Positions 1 to 8,779 of a DNA stretch of 23,402 bases are shown in pieces. This DNA comes from Acanthaster planci (lineage: Eukaryota; Echinodermata; Asteroidea; Valvatida; Acanthasteridae): positions 17,477-40,878 of the forward strand of contig NW_019091867.1 in the NCBI RefSeq assembly GCF_001949145.1. Direction: 5' to 3'. The notes under the pieces were generated by a model that made no database searches, was not told the origin of the DNA, and worked only from the letters and a program-made list of their open reading frames with translations. Each line of letters begins with the position of its first letter. Position 1 is the stretch's first letter. Made by a program: the position numbers and the translations under genes.

Positions 1-23
1 CTTTATCTTTTCCAGCTTTACAG

Positions 24-145
24 AGGCGTAATATTTACAGCTGCTGAAGAGGTTGTACAACAATATTTTAATCAACATCCATCTTGGCGGAGCCTTAATG
101 GTCTTACCAAAGAAAGGGATTTCCATGACTGGTACTATTCAATAA
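24..145 (+). other. possible exon of an unidentified gene
   Basis: The first ~150 bases keep one frame open from base 1 to a TGA at ~155 (51 codons), rich in aromatic and charged residues (for example HDWYYSI near the end). A pyrimidine-rich stretch ending in CAG precedes position 24 (an alternative AG ends at 15), and a GTGAGT donor-like site begins at 146. An internal exon is therefore plausible. I do not recognise the protein. It could be a host exon or the edge of another element. The window cut on the left prevents a check of continuity. Confidence 0.3.
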
Positions 146-345
146 GTGAGTATTGAACAACCAGTTTCCACTTCTTGCAAAGTGTGATAAAACATTATAC
201 ATGTATTAATCGTATGAAAACAAGGAGGCAACAATGTTGCAACTGATGAATTCCAAGGGAAGACGTCATACAATTCAACACTACATACACGTGTCGAGGT
301 AGGTGGTAATATTTATGCCAAAAGGCACACAATTGGATAGAGGGA
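146..345. other. no gene recognised; possible left edge of the Polinton-like element
   Basis: There is no convincing ORF on either strand. The left terminus of the Polinton-like element should lie in or near this stretch. I could not find a terminal inverted repeat pairing it with 15.2-16.6 kb by eye. Confidence 0.3.
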
Positions 346-675
346 GTGGCCTCTTCTGTAGAGGCCACTGGAGCTAAACGATACGACGTCCCGTTACAAG
401 CACCAAGGCGCAAACAACATACAAAGTCGGAGCTCGTAAAGGCGATTCAGGATATTCAACGACAATTTAAAAATCTCACGAGACAATCATATCGCCAGCT
501 TTTAAAAATAGCTCAAGACAACAACATAGAATTGACAGCCACGGGTGTACATGGAAAAATATTGCGAACGGACTTGATCACCGCGATTAAAGCGTATATT
601 AAGCCGCAAAAGATTGAAGAAGTGGACATCCGAAGAATTAGGCGCTTTAGGGGCAGTTATAGAAATTGGAACTGA
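310..675 (+). pseudogene. SAP/HeH-like leader ORF upstream of DNA polymerase
   Basis: The frame is open from just after a TAA at 307-309 to a TGA at 673-675 and has no ATG at its head, so the N-terminus is probably lost. The product is very basic and helical. It contains two segments that could be short helix-extended-helix DNA-binding units: around TKSELVKAIQDIQ, and around LTRQSYRQLLKIAQDN followed by ILRTDLITAIKAYI. This resembles SAP/HeH domains in general pattern only. It lies directly upstream of, and on the same strand as, the polymerase. It may be the eroded N-terminal part of the same polyprotein or a separate DNA-binding gene. The assignment of function is inference. Confidence 0.4.
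346..368. repeat. perfect 9-bp hairpin at the left end of the first element ORF
   Basis: GTGGCCTCT (346-354) and AGAGGCCAC (360-368) are perfect inverse complements around a 5-nt loop. The hairpin sits inside the first codons of the open frame that follows. It could be a transcript structure or part of a degraded terminal repeat. Confidence 0.6.
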
Positions 676-724
676 TATCTAATTTCAATGAAAACGATCT
701 GATTCATTTTTAATTTTTTATAGA

Positions 725-3700
725 AAGTATATCGAAGATAAAGCACTTGCCGATTTTAGGGAAATTGGCTCTCATAAATTACAAACGGCCTTTCAGATTC
801 AGTTTAAAATCGAAAAAACCGGAAGCAGAGACTATTAAAACTTGGCGTTTTCACATTTACGAGCAAGTATAACGCGGTCTTTTCTAAAAAGGGAATTAAA
901 GAAGCGTTAATCCAGCAGATCGCGCAACATAAAGAAGACGTATTTGGTTGGCAAAACTGCTATTATCAATGTCCAAAAGATGATCAAAAGTGCATCCGTT
1001 GGGCGTTGAGATCTGCTTTAAAATTATATTCAAAGAATGTCAAGCGTCGGTTGGAAATTAATCCAAATTACAAAATACATGACGAGCGCACCACGACTTA
1101 CACTTACACGGACTAAATTTTACAAACGTAAATTTTCCAATGCCCATTTCACAAATCCTGCGCATCGAATCACAAAATAATTTAGCCATTAATGTATTTG
1201 GCTATACCGGGAAAGAAGGCACTTATGTACTTTATAAGACAAAGCGTGAAAAAGAGCCCATCAGTTTACTCTACTTTACCAAAGGCGAAACGAGTCACTA
1301 TTGCTGGATCAAAAATTTCTCACGTTTGATGGGTGACATCAATAATCACAACGGTAGAAAAAAAACACTGCCAAGGAATTGACACAGCGGTGTGCAAGGT
1401 CGAAATGCCCGCCAAAGGCCAAAAATATTCTCAAGTTTGAAAATTATAAAAATAAGCAAGATGCCCCGTTTTTAATTTACGCGGATTTCGAGTCTGTTTC
1501 AGAAAATTTACCACCAAAAGAATTAAACACGATTAAAACACAAATCCATAAGCCCTGCGGCTATTCTTACACCGTTGTAAGATGTGACAAAATTTGCACT
1601 GGCCTCCAGACTTACAGAGGTAAAGACGCGGCAATTAAATTTGTGCAGTCTCTTTCCAGAGAAGTCGAAAAATTTAACGAAACATTTGAACCGCTGTTGG
1701 ATCTGTGAAAAGCTTATCGGCAAGACAAAAGAATCTCAATGCCAATGCCTGATTCCAAACGAGCCAAAAACAAAGGACGAAAAAGCTGCCTTTAGTTCAG
1801 TCAATGAATCCAATGGTTTCAGGGATTACATTTGTATGACCTGCGCAAAGCCAATCAATAAATCTCGCACGGTCAGAGATCACTTTGTTACGTGACGGGG
1901 AAGTACCGAGGCCCAGCGCACGCCAGTTGTAATTCAAAGTAGAGAGTCGTCCCAAATCAAACCATTCCAGTCATTTTACACAATTTGGAGAAATATGACG
2001 TGCACTTAATCATGCAAGGCGCCCAAGCGTTTAACGGCGGTAAAATTGGCGTCATTGCTACAAAAATACCGAGAATTATATCTCGTTTAGCTTCGACCAA
2101 CTCAGGTTCCTAGACTCCTTCCATTTCATGGCCACTTCGCTTGGATCAACTGGTTAATTAAGAATTGTTCACCCAATGATTTTAACTTACTTCGGGAAAG
2201 ATTCCCAGAAAACACGGATTTATTATTGGAAAAAGGCATTTACCCTTACGAGTATATCAGCTCCTTTGACCGATTCCAAGAGACGAGCTTACCACGAAGA
2301 GACGTATTTTATCGTTCTCTGAAACAGTGAACAGTCACTGAGCAAGAATACGCTCATGCACAAACGGTATGGCACATGTTTAAGTGTAAAAAAACCTAGG
2401 CGACTACCACTACGTGGAAACTGACGTGTTACTACTAGCGGGTGTATTTGAGAACTTCCGCAAGTTCTGTAAACAGAACTACTGCCTTGACCCGGCGAAC
2501 TATTACACTTCACCGGGCCTTTCGTGGGACGCGCTGTTAAAGCACTCCGGCATCGATTTGGAACTATTGACAAATATAGACAAGCACTTGTTCTTTGAAA
2601 GGGCTCAAAGAGGCAGTATTTCTAGCGTAGGTGCAAAGCGCTATGCAAAGGCAAACAATCCCGAATTAAAAGATTATGATCCAAATAAGCCAGAGTCGCA
2701 TATTTTACAATTTGACGCGAATAATTTATACGGCTGGGCCATGAGTCAGCCTTTGCCCTTTAAAGATTTTAATTGGTTTCAGGACGTAACTAAATTTACC
2801 CCAGAGTACATCTCGAAAACTTATCCAAGAGCGTCAAAAGGTTATATACTCGAGGTGACGTTAGATTATCCGCAGCACTCACACGATTTACACAACGACT
2901 TCCCACTAGCTCCTGAAAATATATCGATTCCAAATGAACGGCTATCGGAATATCAAAAAGACTTGATATTACACGACGAGCGAATTACTTTAATAGATAA
3001 ACTCGTGTCGACTTTAAATACTAAAAATAAATACGTGGTTCACTTTACAGAAATATTTAGAACTCGGCCTAGAATTAAAACAGGTGCATCGTGTCATGCC
3101 TTTTAAACAAGCGCCCTGTATGAAGAGTTATATCGATAAAAATACCGAGTTACGCAGATTAGGCAAGTCCGATTTTGAGAAGGATTTCTTTAAGTTAATG
3201 AACAACTCGGTCTTTGGCAAGACGATGGAAAACGTGCGCTGCCGAATGGATGGCTACTTATTGAGAGATTCGCAATACGCCAAAAAATATCAGAAGCTAA
3301 CTTTTAAACCAAATTACAAATCCACTACGCCGTCGAGATGTATTGCATAAAAACAAAATTAAATAAACCCATTTATTGCGGCGTAAGCGTATTAGATATA
3401 TCCAAAACTTTAATGCGTGATTTCTATTACAATACATTAAAGCTGATTTTGGTTCAAATGTGTGCCTATTATACACTGACACGGATTCTTTATTAGTCCA
3501 AATTCAAACCGACAAATTAAACAAGTACTTACGCAAAAAGCGTAGGTTATTTTACTTTAGTAATTACCCGCCCGACCATAAGCTTTACGATCCAAAAAAT
3601 AAAAGATGAATTTGGGGGCCAACCGATTTCAGAGGCCATTTGCATACGTCCAAAGATGTATTCGATTTTAACGGATCGCCAAAATTTGAAAAAGGCGAAA

Positions 3701-3958
3701 GACGTGACAAAAGTTGTCATCCAAAAACGGCTCACCCACGAGTCGCATAAAAGTTGCCTATTTGAGCGGGTGCAACATTTTAATAAACAGCAGTTATTTA
3801 GATCTGATAAAAAAGCATTCATATTCACGGTGTCACAAAATAAATTAAGCCTGTCACCACTAGACACCGAGCGTCATATATTATCAGACGACGTAGAATC
3901 GTTAGCCCACGGGCATTATTCAGCTGGTTGTAATTCCGTGTCCTCGGGTACAACCTGA
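725..3958 (+). pseudogene. polB: Protein-primed family-B DNA polymerase of a Polinton-like element, broken
   Basis: This copies the element's DNA. Coding similarity runs through at least six frame changes. In order: a basic N-terminal region (725-1116, with a Cys-containing CYYQCPKDDQKCIRWALRS segment); a pre-exonuclease region (1113-1382, ETSHYCWIKNFSRLMG); exonuclease motif I YADFES (~1478-1495); Exo II HNLEKYD (~1971-1991); an Exo III-like TDVLLLAGVFENF (from 2420); palm motif A FDANNLYGWAMSQ (~2710-2750); motif B FFKLMNNSVFGKTMEN (~3184-3234); and motif C YTDTDS (3472-3489). The C-terminus (3656-3923) is still readable. The longest clean block is 2414-3106. The catalytic motifs are preserved but lie in different frames. 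Between ~1365 and ~1385 there is no room for the Cys/His zinc finger usually found there, so an internal deletion is likely. The gene converges with the integrase at ~3920. Confidence 0.9.
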
Positions 3959-4740
3959 AGTTCTTCTTTGACAAAACTCCTATTTGGTCCGTTTAATAAG
4001 TAATACAAAGTGGGACCCGTTTTTACCCACCTGCCATTGACTCGTTTAAACTGGCTAGTGCGTTAATTGTTTGTCAATTTGATAAACGTCAGCGGAGGTA
4101 ATTCTCGCTCGTTTGCTCTCGCTCTTGGAGGTGCACTCGGCGTTTGTTTTACTCGGCCTAATTTGACAGCTTCTGCGGGCTCTTTGTCAATTAACCTAGT
4201 CGTTTCCTCGTTTAGCTATTTTATTACTTTAGGCAAGCGTTTCACCCATTCCACGTTACGAACACTTACGTCTAACATTTCTTGCGCGTACTGATGACCA
4301 AATAATCTTTCGGCGGCCGGCTATGAACGCCTGGCTCGCCCACATGAATTTCTACTTTATTTTTCTTCATTAACTTTTTAAACTCGCCTTTAAATTCAGA
4401 TCCAGAGTTTATCATTTTAATTTTAGGCCAGGTTAGCGGCGATCTGTTATAAATTTATTTCACGGCTTCAAACGTTTTCTCGGCCGTTTTACTGGTCAAT
4501 GGCTCGGCTTCTTTATAACGCGAGCCGTCGTCTACAACGGCCAAAGCGTATTTATAAGTTTTATGATTCACTCAATCCCAGGGTAAATATAATATATCCA
4601 TTTGATGTGCGTAATTGGGTTCGACCAATTCTGATGGTAATGTCGTTGGTCTCGGCACGTAATTAGGTGCGGGTAAATAAACTTGCCAAACGGCTTAATT
4701 TTTTAACCACTCCCTAATAACTGACTTATCTGCGCCCGTT
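3916..4740 (-). pseudogene. int: Retroviral-type DDE integrase of a Polinton-like element, broken
   Basis: This would insert the element into host DNA. On the minus strand one frame can be followed from ~4740, with a shift near 4310. Visible segments: KSVIREWLKN and PAPNYVPRPTTLP ahead of the core; first catalytic Asp in AHQMDILYLPWD; the strand around YALAVVDDGSRYKEAEPL; the second motif, which reads KMINSGSEFKGEF so that the expected Asp is Asn; GEPGVHS, then RLFGHQYAQEML near the third acidic residue; and a C-terminal chromo/SH3-like tail ending in VKEELQVVPEDTELQPAE, typical of Polinton integrases. There are five in-frame stops (TAA, TGA, TAA, TAG, TAA) and one frameshift. The gene is convergent with polB and is preceded on the same strand by the small membrane protein gene. 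Confidence 0.88.
3926..3955. terminator. hairpin at the polymerase/integrase convergence point
   Basis: GGTTGTA (3926-3932) and TACAACC (3949-3955) form a 7-bp stem around a 16-nt loop. It sits exactly where the plus-strand polymerase and the minus-strand integrase end. A bidirectional terminator role is inference. The same bases also encode the integrase C-terminus, so coding constraint could explain part of it. Confidence 0.3.
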
Positions 4741-4749
4741 TAGTTATTT

Positions 4750-5159
4750 AGCTATTTAAGTTAATCTAATCGATACGCTAAAAAACTGACTAACACAGTC
4801 CCGGATATATCGATATAAATTCGCGTATTTGTTGAGCCTCGGAAGGTACGTGAAATCTGATAATTCAGGTTCTGGCGGCAACGGCATTATATTTTACCAG
4901 TCAATTCACTGTAAGCTCGTAACGCTTCGTCCACATTTACAAATGTTTGCTGACTAGCGCGTTCTTGCTTCATTCGCTCAATTAAAAAGTACTCTTTTTT
5001 CTCCCAAGATTCTTTAGCTTGTGCCTATTGTTCTAGCGCGAGGTCGTGGCGCTTTCGTTCTTCGTCAACTTCACTTTTCGATAAACAAAAAAAAGTTGAA
5101 CCCGTTAACGCTAATGCATTTACTATTGCTCCTCCTATAATCATTAAAGCACTCACCAT
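4750..5159 (-). pseudogene. small membrane/coiled-coil protein of the Polinton-like element
   Basis: It starts at ATG 5159-5157. Residues 1-27 are hydrophobic (ALMIIGGAIVNALALTGSTF). A charged, probably helical stretch follows (EVDEERKRHDLALEQ), then an in-frame TAG, and the same frame goes on with IERMKQERASQQ and NVDEALRAYSELTGK. A frameshift near 4886 leads to PLPPEPELSDF, and another to PSEAQQIREF. The pattern is known to me from unnamed proteins beside cnidarian and other invertebrate Polinton-like elements. A virion membrane or minor capsid role is inference. It shares a 27-bp divergent promoter region with the plus-strand ORF at 5187. Confidence 0.6.
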
Positions 5160-5186
5160 TTTTAAAAAATATATAATTCTATAAAT
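5160..5186. promoter_or_regulatory. 27-bp divergent AT-only promoter region
   Basis: This is the entire gap between the minus-strand start at 5159 and the plus-strand start at 5187. It is almost pure A/T with TATA-like content readable in both directions (AAAAAATATATAATTCTATA). Two start codons so close together leave no room for separate promoters. Confidence 0.5.
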
Positions 5187-5396
5187 ATGAATTGCAAAAT
5201 TCAGGCCGACCAAACGGATATCCAGGGAATGCTGGGCGACATACGCGCAGATATCGATCACATTGGTGACATGGTTTAAGAGATTCAAAATTAATCATAT
5301 CGAAAGCAAAATAAATTAATGGAAGATGAAGATCTATTTTTCAAAGCCGGCATATCCTTTATCGTATTTTCTTTCCTGTTTAGAATTTTTACGTAA
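5187..5396 (+). pseudogene. 70-codon tail-anchored membrane protein with two in-frame stops
   Basis: One frame runs from ATG 5187 to TAA 5394-5396, interrupted only by TAA at 5277 and another TAA at ~5292. The first part is polar and heptad-like (DIQGMLGDIRADIDHIGD). The end is a short acidic linker followed by a hydrophobic segment (AGISFIVFSFLFRIF) and a single Thr. This is the layout of a small tail-anchored or virion membrane protein. I do not recognise a family. It lies between the divergent promoter and the capsid gene. Confidence 0.45.
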
Positions 5397-5422
5397 ATTA
5401 AAAATCTTATATATTAAGAAAA
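5397..5422 (+). promoter_or_regulatory. AT-rich upstream motif of the capsid gene
   Basis: AAAAATCTTATAT followed by ATTAAGAAAA lies directly before ATG 5423. The core AAAAATCTTATAT recurs before ATG 7676, and related TATATT...AAA-ATG arrangements precede other element genes. Confidence 0.45.
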
Positions 5423-6438
5423 ATGTCACAACAATACATTAAAAACTAAACCCAAGTCGCAGGCTCAAAGCGCCTCCCGCGATCAAAGGCAAAAGACGGG
5501 AGGTAACCATCACACACAACCCGAGCACAATATTCGCAGGTCACGTAAAATATCCGGTGTTACATTGACGATGTAATCGTTTCGGGAACCGCGAAACTAG
5601 CCTTTAAATTAGATCTAGACGGGGCATCAGATGATAATCGAACCGTGGCGAGAAACTTAATCTCGGAAATTAACGTCAGCTTACATGGAAATAAAATCGT
5701 GAGTTACAGACTAAAAATATGGCTTACTTTGGCCTAGAACGTGAAAACGTGGCGAAATAACGTCTCGGAGCTGCCGATGCGAATGCGGCCTTAAATAATG
5801 GCAAAGGTAAGGTGATAACCGACACTTTGAAAAATCGATACGCGATTCCGCTAGATGTACCGCTATTGACAGACCACGGGCCTTTTTATCCGTCGGGGTT
5901 TAAAGATTCTCTGACGTATCAGTTAACTTTTAACGGGAATGATAAAGTGGTGAATTCGACAGATACGGCCGCGGAATATTCATTTTCTGACAATTTTTTA
6001 CTTTAGAATACGAAGTCGTAACTAGTCTGAAAGGCGTTTTGATTCTGTTCAAAGATCCGGTTGTCAAAAATCCTCAGCGATTTTACAACCTGCATATCAC
6101 GAAAACGGTCGTAACGGTCGAAGGCAAGCCAAATTAACTTTATTCGCAAGGGCTATTTGAATATCAAATATATATATACCGCTCGCGCGGTCGTAAAAGA
6201 CCTAGATTTAACCGGTGTCGATATGGCCGAATGTCTAAAAGACAAATGTGGGCTCTGGCTCGATTTCAGGTGTTCGGACGATAATTCTCCGCATGGATCG
6301 GGTAGGCCGTTCGGCAGAGGTGGTGATATATCTATACAGATGGTGCGTGAGGCAGAGTCCGCTGGACCGTTGACGATATATGTATTTCTGGTAATGGACT
6401 CGTAATTGACGGCCGAAGACGGAAATTCAAGAGTTTAG
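5423..6438 (+). pseudogene. mcp: Major capsid protein of a Polinton-like element, broken
   Basis: This is the putative double-jelly-roll capsid subunit. The most likely start is ATG 5423. Recognisable blocks: PPAIKGKRREVTITHNPST (~5473); KLAFKLDLDGASDDNRT and LISEINVSLHGNKI (5600-5700); YAIPLDVPLLTDHGPFYPSG and SLTYQLTFNG (5840-5940); SLKGVLILFKDP with FYNLHITKTVVTVEGKPN (~6030-6135); and a C-terminal block with DLTGVDMAECLKDKCGLWLD, NSPHGSGRPFGRGGDISIQM and GPLTIYVFLVMDS. It ends at TAG 6436-6438 after one in-frame TAA (6403). These blocks match a protein family found repeatedly beside PolB in invertebrate Polinton-like elements. The spacing around 6005-6035 is short for the family, suggesting an internal deletion. 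At least four frame changes. Confidence 0.75.
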
Positions 6439-6475
6439 TGTATTGAGTAGAGTTTAAATTAAAAAGAGTGACAAC

Positions 6476-7036
6476 ATGTTTAAATCACCGCATTGCGCGT
6501 TTAATTATGGCGATACGGGCAGCGGCAAAACAAATTGGATTTTAGATCTTTTAGAGACCGAATATAAATTTTTTTTTAGACAATCGTGATAATTTGTCCC
6601 TTGTCTAAAAATAAGACTTATTTGAAGCGACTGTGGGTCTATGTCGATGAAAATGTTTATTTATGCGACTTAGACTGTGAAAATTTAGAATTAAACGAGG
6701 CAATAGATTTATATCAGAAAATTTTTGACGGGATAAATACGTTATTTATTATCGACGATTGCGCCTCGAATCAGATTATTAAATATCGCAAAAGATCAAA
6801 GAATAGTAATACGTGTGCATTGAGCAAAATGGCCTTCAGTGGCCGACATTATTTACACTTGTGCTGGCTATTAACGCAAAAGTATAACGCCGTTTAAAAA
6901 GACTAGAAGTAACACGGCGTGGGTGGGTATTTTCTATTGTAAAGATAAGTCGTCTTTCGATCAAATGTTTGATGAAAACGACGAGGTGCAATACGACGAA
7001 CGCGATCGATTAAAACAGCAAAACAACAAATGGTGA
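6476..7036 (+). pseudogene. A32/FtsK-like DNA-packaging ATPase of a Polinton-like element
   Basis: This would power genome packaging into capsids. It starts at ATG 6476. Walker A is GDTGSGKT (6509-6532). A frameshift at ~6575 moves into the frame with VIICPLSKNKTYLKRLW. Walker B is LFIIDD (6742-6759) followed by CAS. The sensor-like segment KMAFSGRHYLHLCWLLTQKY lies at ~6828-6885, and a further frameshift leads to WVGIFYCKDKSSFDQMFDEND and a polar tail ending at TGA 7034-7036. Length (~185 codons) and motif order fit the short viral A32-type ATPases. The stop overlaps the start of the next gene (ATG 7030). Confidence 0.82.
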
Positions 7037-7449
7037 CTAAATTTTGTAACAGGTGTCAAAAGGAAAAAGCGTTAGAATTTTTTAAAGTTAAAGACAGCGG
7101 CATGGGAGACGGATAGACAAATGTATAAATTGTGACGCCATTGGAATATGCGAGCATGGAAAACAAAGACAAGACTGTAAATCGTGAAATGACACAATTA
7201 AAGTTACAATAAAAAGATGGGTTTGCGATGGCCGACGTGCAGACAAAAAATCTGCCGTGGTTTAATTGAGGATTACCCGCTTTGCCCATACGAAAATTGC
7301 CAAGTTCAAATGCAGTTCAATACCAACATGATTTGTGCACTATTGAATGTTTAGATAATTCTATAGGTCACGTCAAATCAAATTGTTTAATTTGCTGCTT
7401 GGGCTGTAATCGTAGGAAGAAGTCTAATAAAACTATATTTGCTGGTTAG
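7030..7449 (+). pseudogene. HNH-type endonuclease with Cys-rich repeats, broken
   Basis: The start overlaps the ATPase stop by 7 nt. The N-terminus has a CxxC pair (FCNRCQKEKALEFFKVKDS). After a frameshift come CINCDAIGICEHGKQRQDCKS, a short Cys/His repeat of the 'C-x-HGK...C' type, and then a degraded middle. The C-terminus in a third frame has LCTIECLDNSIGH, then NCLICCLGCNRRKK, ending at TAG 7447. The last part matches the DNSxGH...C..CN layout of zinc-bound HNH nucleases often encoded by Polinton-like elements. Target and role are unknown. In-frame stops and at least three frame changes make it inactive. Confidence 0.6.
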
Positions 7450-7487
7450 TTAGGTTAAACTAATTATTGATTATTTATTTGCTTTAA

Positions 7488-7530
7488 AATGCCATAGTCG
7501 AGCTGCATAAGCTCGACTGTAGCATTTTTT
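7488..7530 (+). terminator. long hairpin followed by a T-run
   Basis: AATGC and AGTCGAGCT on the left pair with AGCTCGACT and GCATT on the right (ends at 7526). The inner 9 bp (AGTCGAGCT) is perfect around a 5-nt loop, and TTTTTT follows immediately. It lies 40 bases after the nuclease stop and before the next cistron. The form resembles a transcription terminator or virus-type 3'-end hairpin. That use is inference. Confidence 0.55.
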
Positions 7531-7655
7531 ATTTTTGTTATAAGTAAAGAACGGCAATGCTTCAATTAATTCAAGTAGTTATCAAGCTAGTTATTGCAGT
7601 TAACTTGACGTATTACATGTGTACATATTTATACTTTAAACATACGTTCAACAAT

Positions 7656-7675
7656 TTTAAAAATCTTATATTAAA
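7656..7675 (+). promoter_or_regulatory. AT-rich upstream motif shared with the capsid gene
   Basis: TTTAAAAATCTTATATTAAA sits immediately before ATG 7676. It shares the 13-bp string AAAAATCTTATAT with the motif before ATG 5423. Confidence 0.5.
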
Positions 7676-8146
7676 ATGGACGACATCAAAAGTATACTCG
7701 CCGAGTCAAAAAACGAACCTACGGAATCAAAACCAAACGTCAAAGATCGCTTATGCTCGATCGTAGCCTAGGGCGAATCAAAGAAGTACCTAGGCAAAGA
7801 ATTCACCATAAAAAATATAGAATCTCCAAGTCCCAAAGAACAAGAAAAACTTTTGAATCTGTATGAAGTTGGATTTGGCAAAGAAATTGTAAACACGCTT
7901 GGCAACGCGATTTTGAGTTTATACACGCTTTAAGGCATCACCACGCCAGTTGAATTTCTCGGGTTTAATATCGATTTAAATTCTGAAGATTTGACGAAAG
8001 ATTTAAATAACGGCCCAATTATAAATCAGGCGTTAAGCCACCTTTCAAGTGAAATTTGCTATACATATGGAATTTACCTTTCGCCACTTGTAGCTACCTT
8101 AGTTACGACTAAACACTTATCCATCAACAAAAACGTTCTATTATAA
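7676..8146 (+). pseudogene. unknown 156-codon element protein with two in-frame stops
   Basis: A single frame runs from ATG 7676 to TAA 8144, interrupted only by one TAG (~7769) and one TAA (~7931), with no frameshift. The N-terminal ~30 residues are polar (MDDIKSILAESKNEPTESK). The rest alternates charged and hydrophobic residues (SPKEQEKLLNLYEVGFGKEI, VEFLGFNIDLNSEDLTKDL, GIYLSPLVATLVTT). I do not recognise it. It belongs to the run of small structural-looking genes after the ATPase/nuclease, and its stop is 3 nt before the next ATG. Confidence 0.5.
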
Positions 8147-8149
8147 AAG

Positions 8150-8484
8150 ATGTCGATGGAAGCAACACCAGCGAGTAGTCCAACCAAGACTCAAGTTCAA
8201 ACGGTAACGAAAGTTAAAAATCCCAAACTTGTGGAGCAGGGCAAAAAAATAATAGAAAGATGAAACAACAACTCGCCAAAATTACGGCGAGTGACCCAAG
8301 TGAACCGAGTTCAGAAAATAAAATTTATGAAACGGCTATAGAAAATAGAAATTTAATATTGGGCGGGTTAGCGATCGGCGCGCTCGTGGTATTTTTAATT
8401 TGGAAATATAAGTCGACGCCTGCCAAAATTCAAGCACTGCCTTTACAAACTACTCCAAGAACTGAAATTTTAGACATGGAATAA
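8150..8484 (+). pseudogene. single-pass membrane protein, one frameshift
   Basis: It starts at ATG 8150, 3 nt after the previous stop. The first 37 codons give a Thr/Pro/Lys-rich leader ending in KNPKLVEQGKKIIER. A single shift near 8262 enters the frame with QQLAKITASDPSEPSSENK, and then a clear transmembrane helix (LILGGLAIGALVVFLIW), a positively charged boundary (KYKS) and a short polar tail to TAA 8482-8484. The Lys-rich segment followed by a membrane helix is a layout I associate with small proteins of invertebrate Polinton-like elements. A minor capsid or membrane role is inference. Confidence 0.5.
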
Positions 8485-8493
8485 AAATTAAAA

Positions 8494-8524
8494 ACGGTAT
8501 ATTTAAAAATACTTTCTAATAAGA
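8494..8524 (+). promoter_or_regulatory. AT-rich upstream region before ATG 8525
   Basis: ACGGTATATTTAAAAATACT then TTCTAATAAGA precede ATG 8525. The TATATT-(A/T)-AAAA arrangement resembles the sequences before the ATGs at 7676 and 8780. Confidence 0.35.
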
Positions 8525-8759
8525 ATGAGTAATGCAAAATCAATCGACGTAAACGGCATCGGTAATACGATTTACCACGGTGCCGTAGTTTCAGCGATTT
8601 CAATGGGTTATACCATGTTATTTAGTAAGCCTTTAAAAATTAACACCGCCAGATTTGGATCGGTTGAGTATCGAAGACATTGCCAAATTAACCGCCTTGT
8701 CAAGCGGCACATTAGCCACGGAAGGACGGCTCGTGCCAGCGAGTTTACCAAACGCTTAA
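8525..8759 (+). pseudogene. small hydrophobic element protein, one frameshift
   Basis: It starts at ATG 8525. The first ~42 codons read clearly (SIDVNGIGNTIYHGAV, VSAISMGYTMLFSKPLKINT), with a moderately hydrophobic segment in the middle. One shift near 8650 leads to PPDLDRLSIEDIAKLTALSS and LATEGRLVPASLPNA, ending at TAA 8757. The original length was about 78 residues. No family recognised. It sits between two other short cistrons with very small gaps, as expected for a compact virus-like genome. Confidence 0.45.
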
Positions 8760-8779
8760 AAATGTGTATATTATAAAAA
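8760..8779 (+). promoter_or_regulatory. AT-rich upstream motif before ATG 8780
   Basis: ATGTGTATATTATAAAAA ends right at ATG 8780 and is one of the clearest cases of the TATATT...AAA-ATG pattern seen in this element. Confidence 0.45.

Noticed and set aside
3547-3867. Minus-strand 106-codon ORF.
   Set aside because: It is antisense to the C-terminal part of the polymerase, which reads clearly on the plus strand.
4067-4294. Plus-strand 75-codon ORF inside the integrase region.
   Set aside because: It is antisense to a segment with clear integrase coding similarity.
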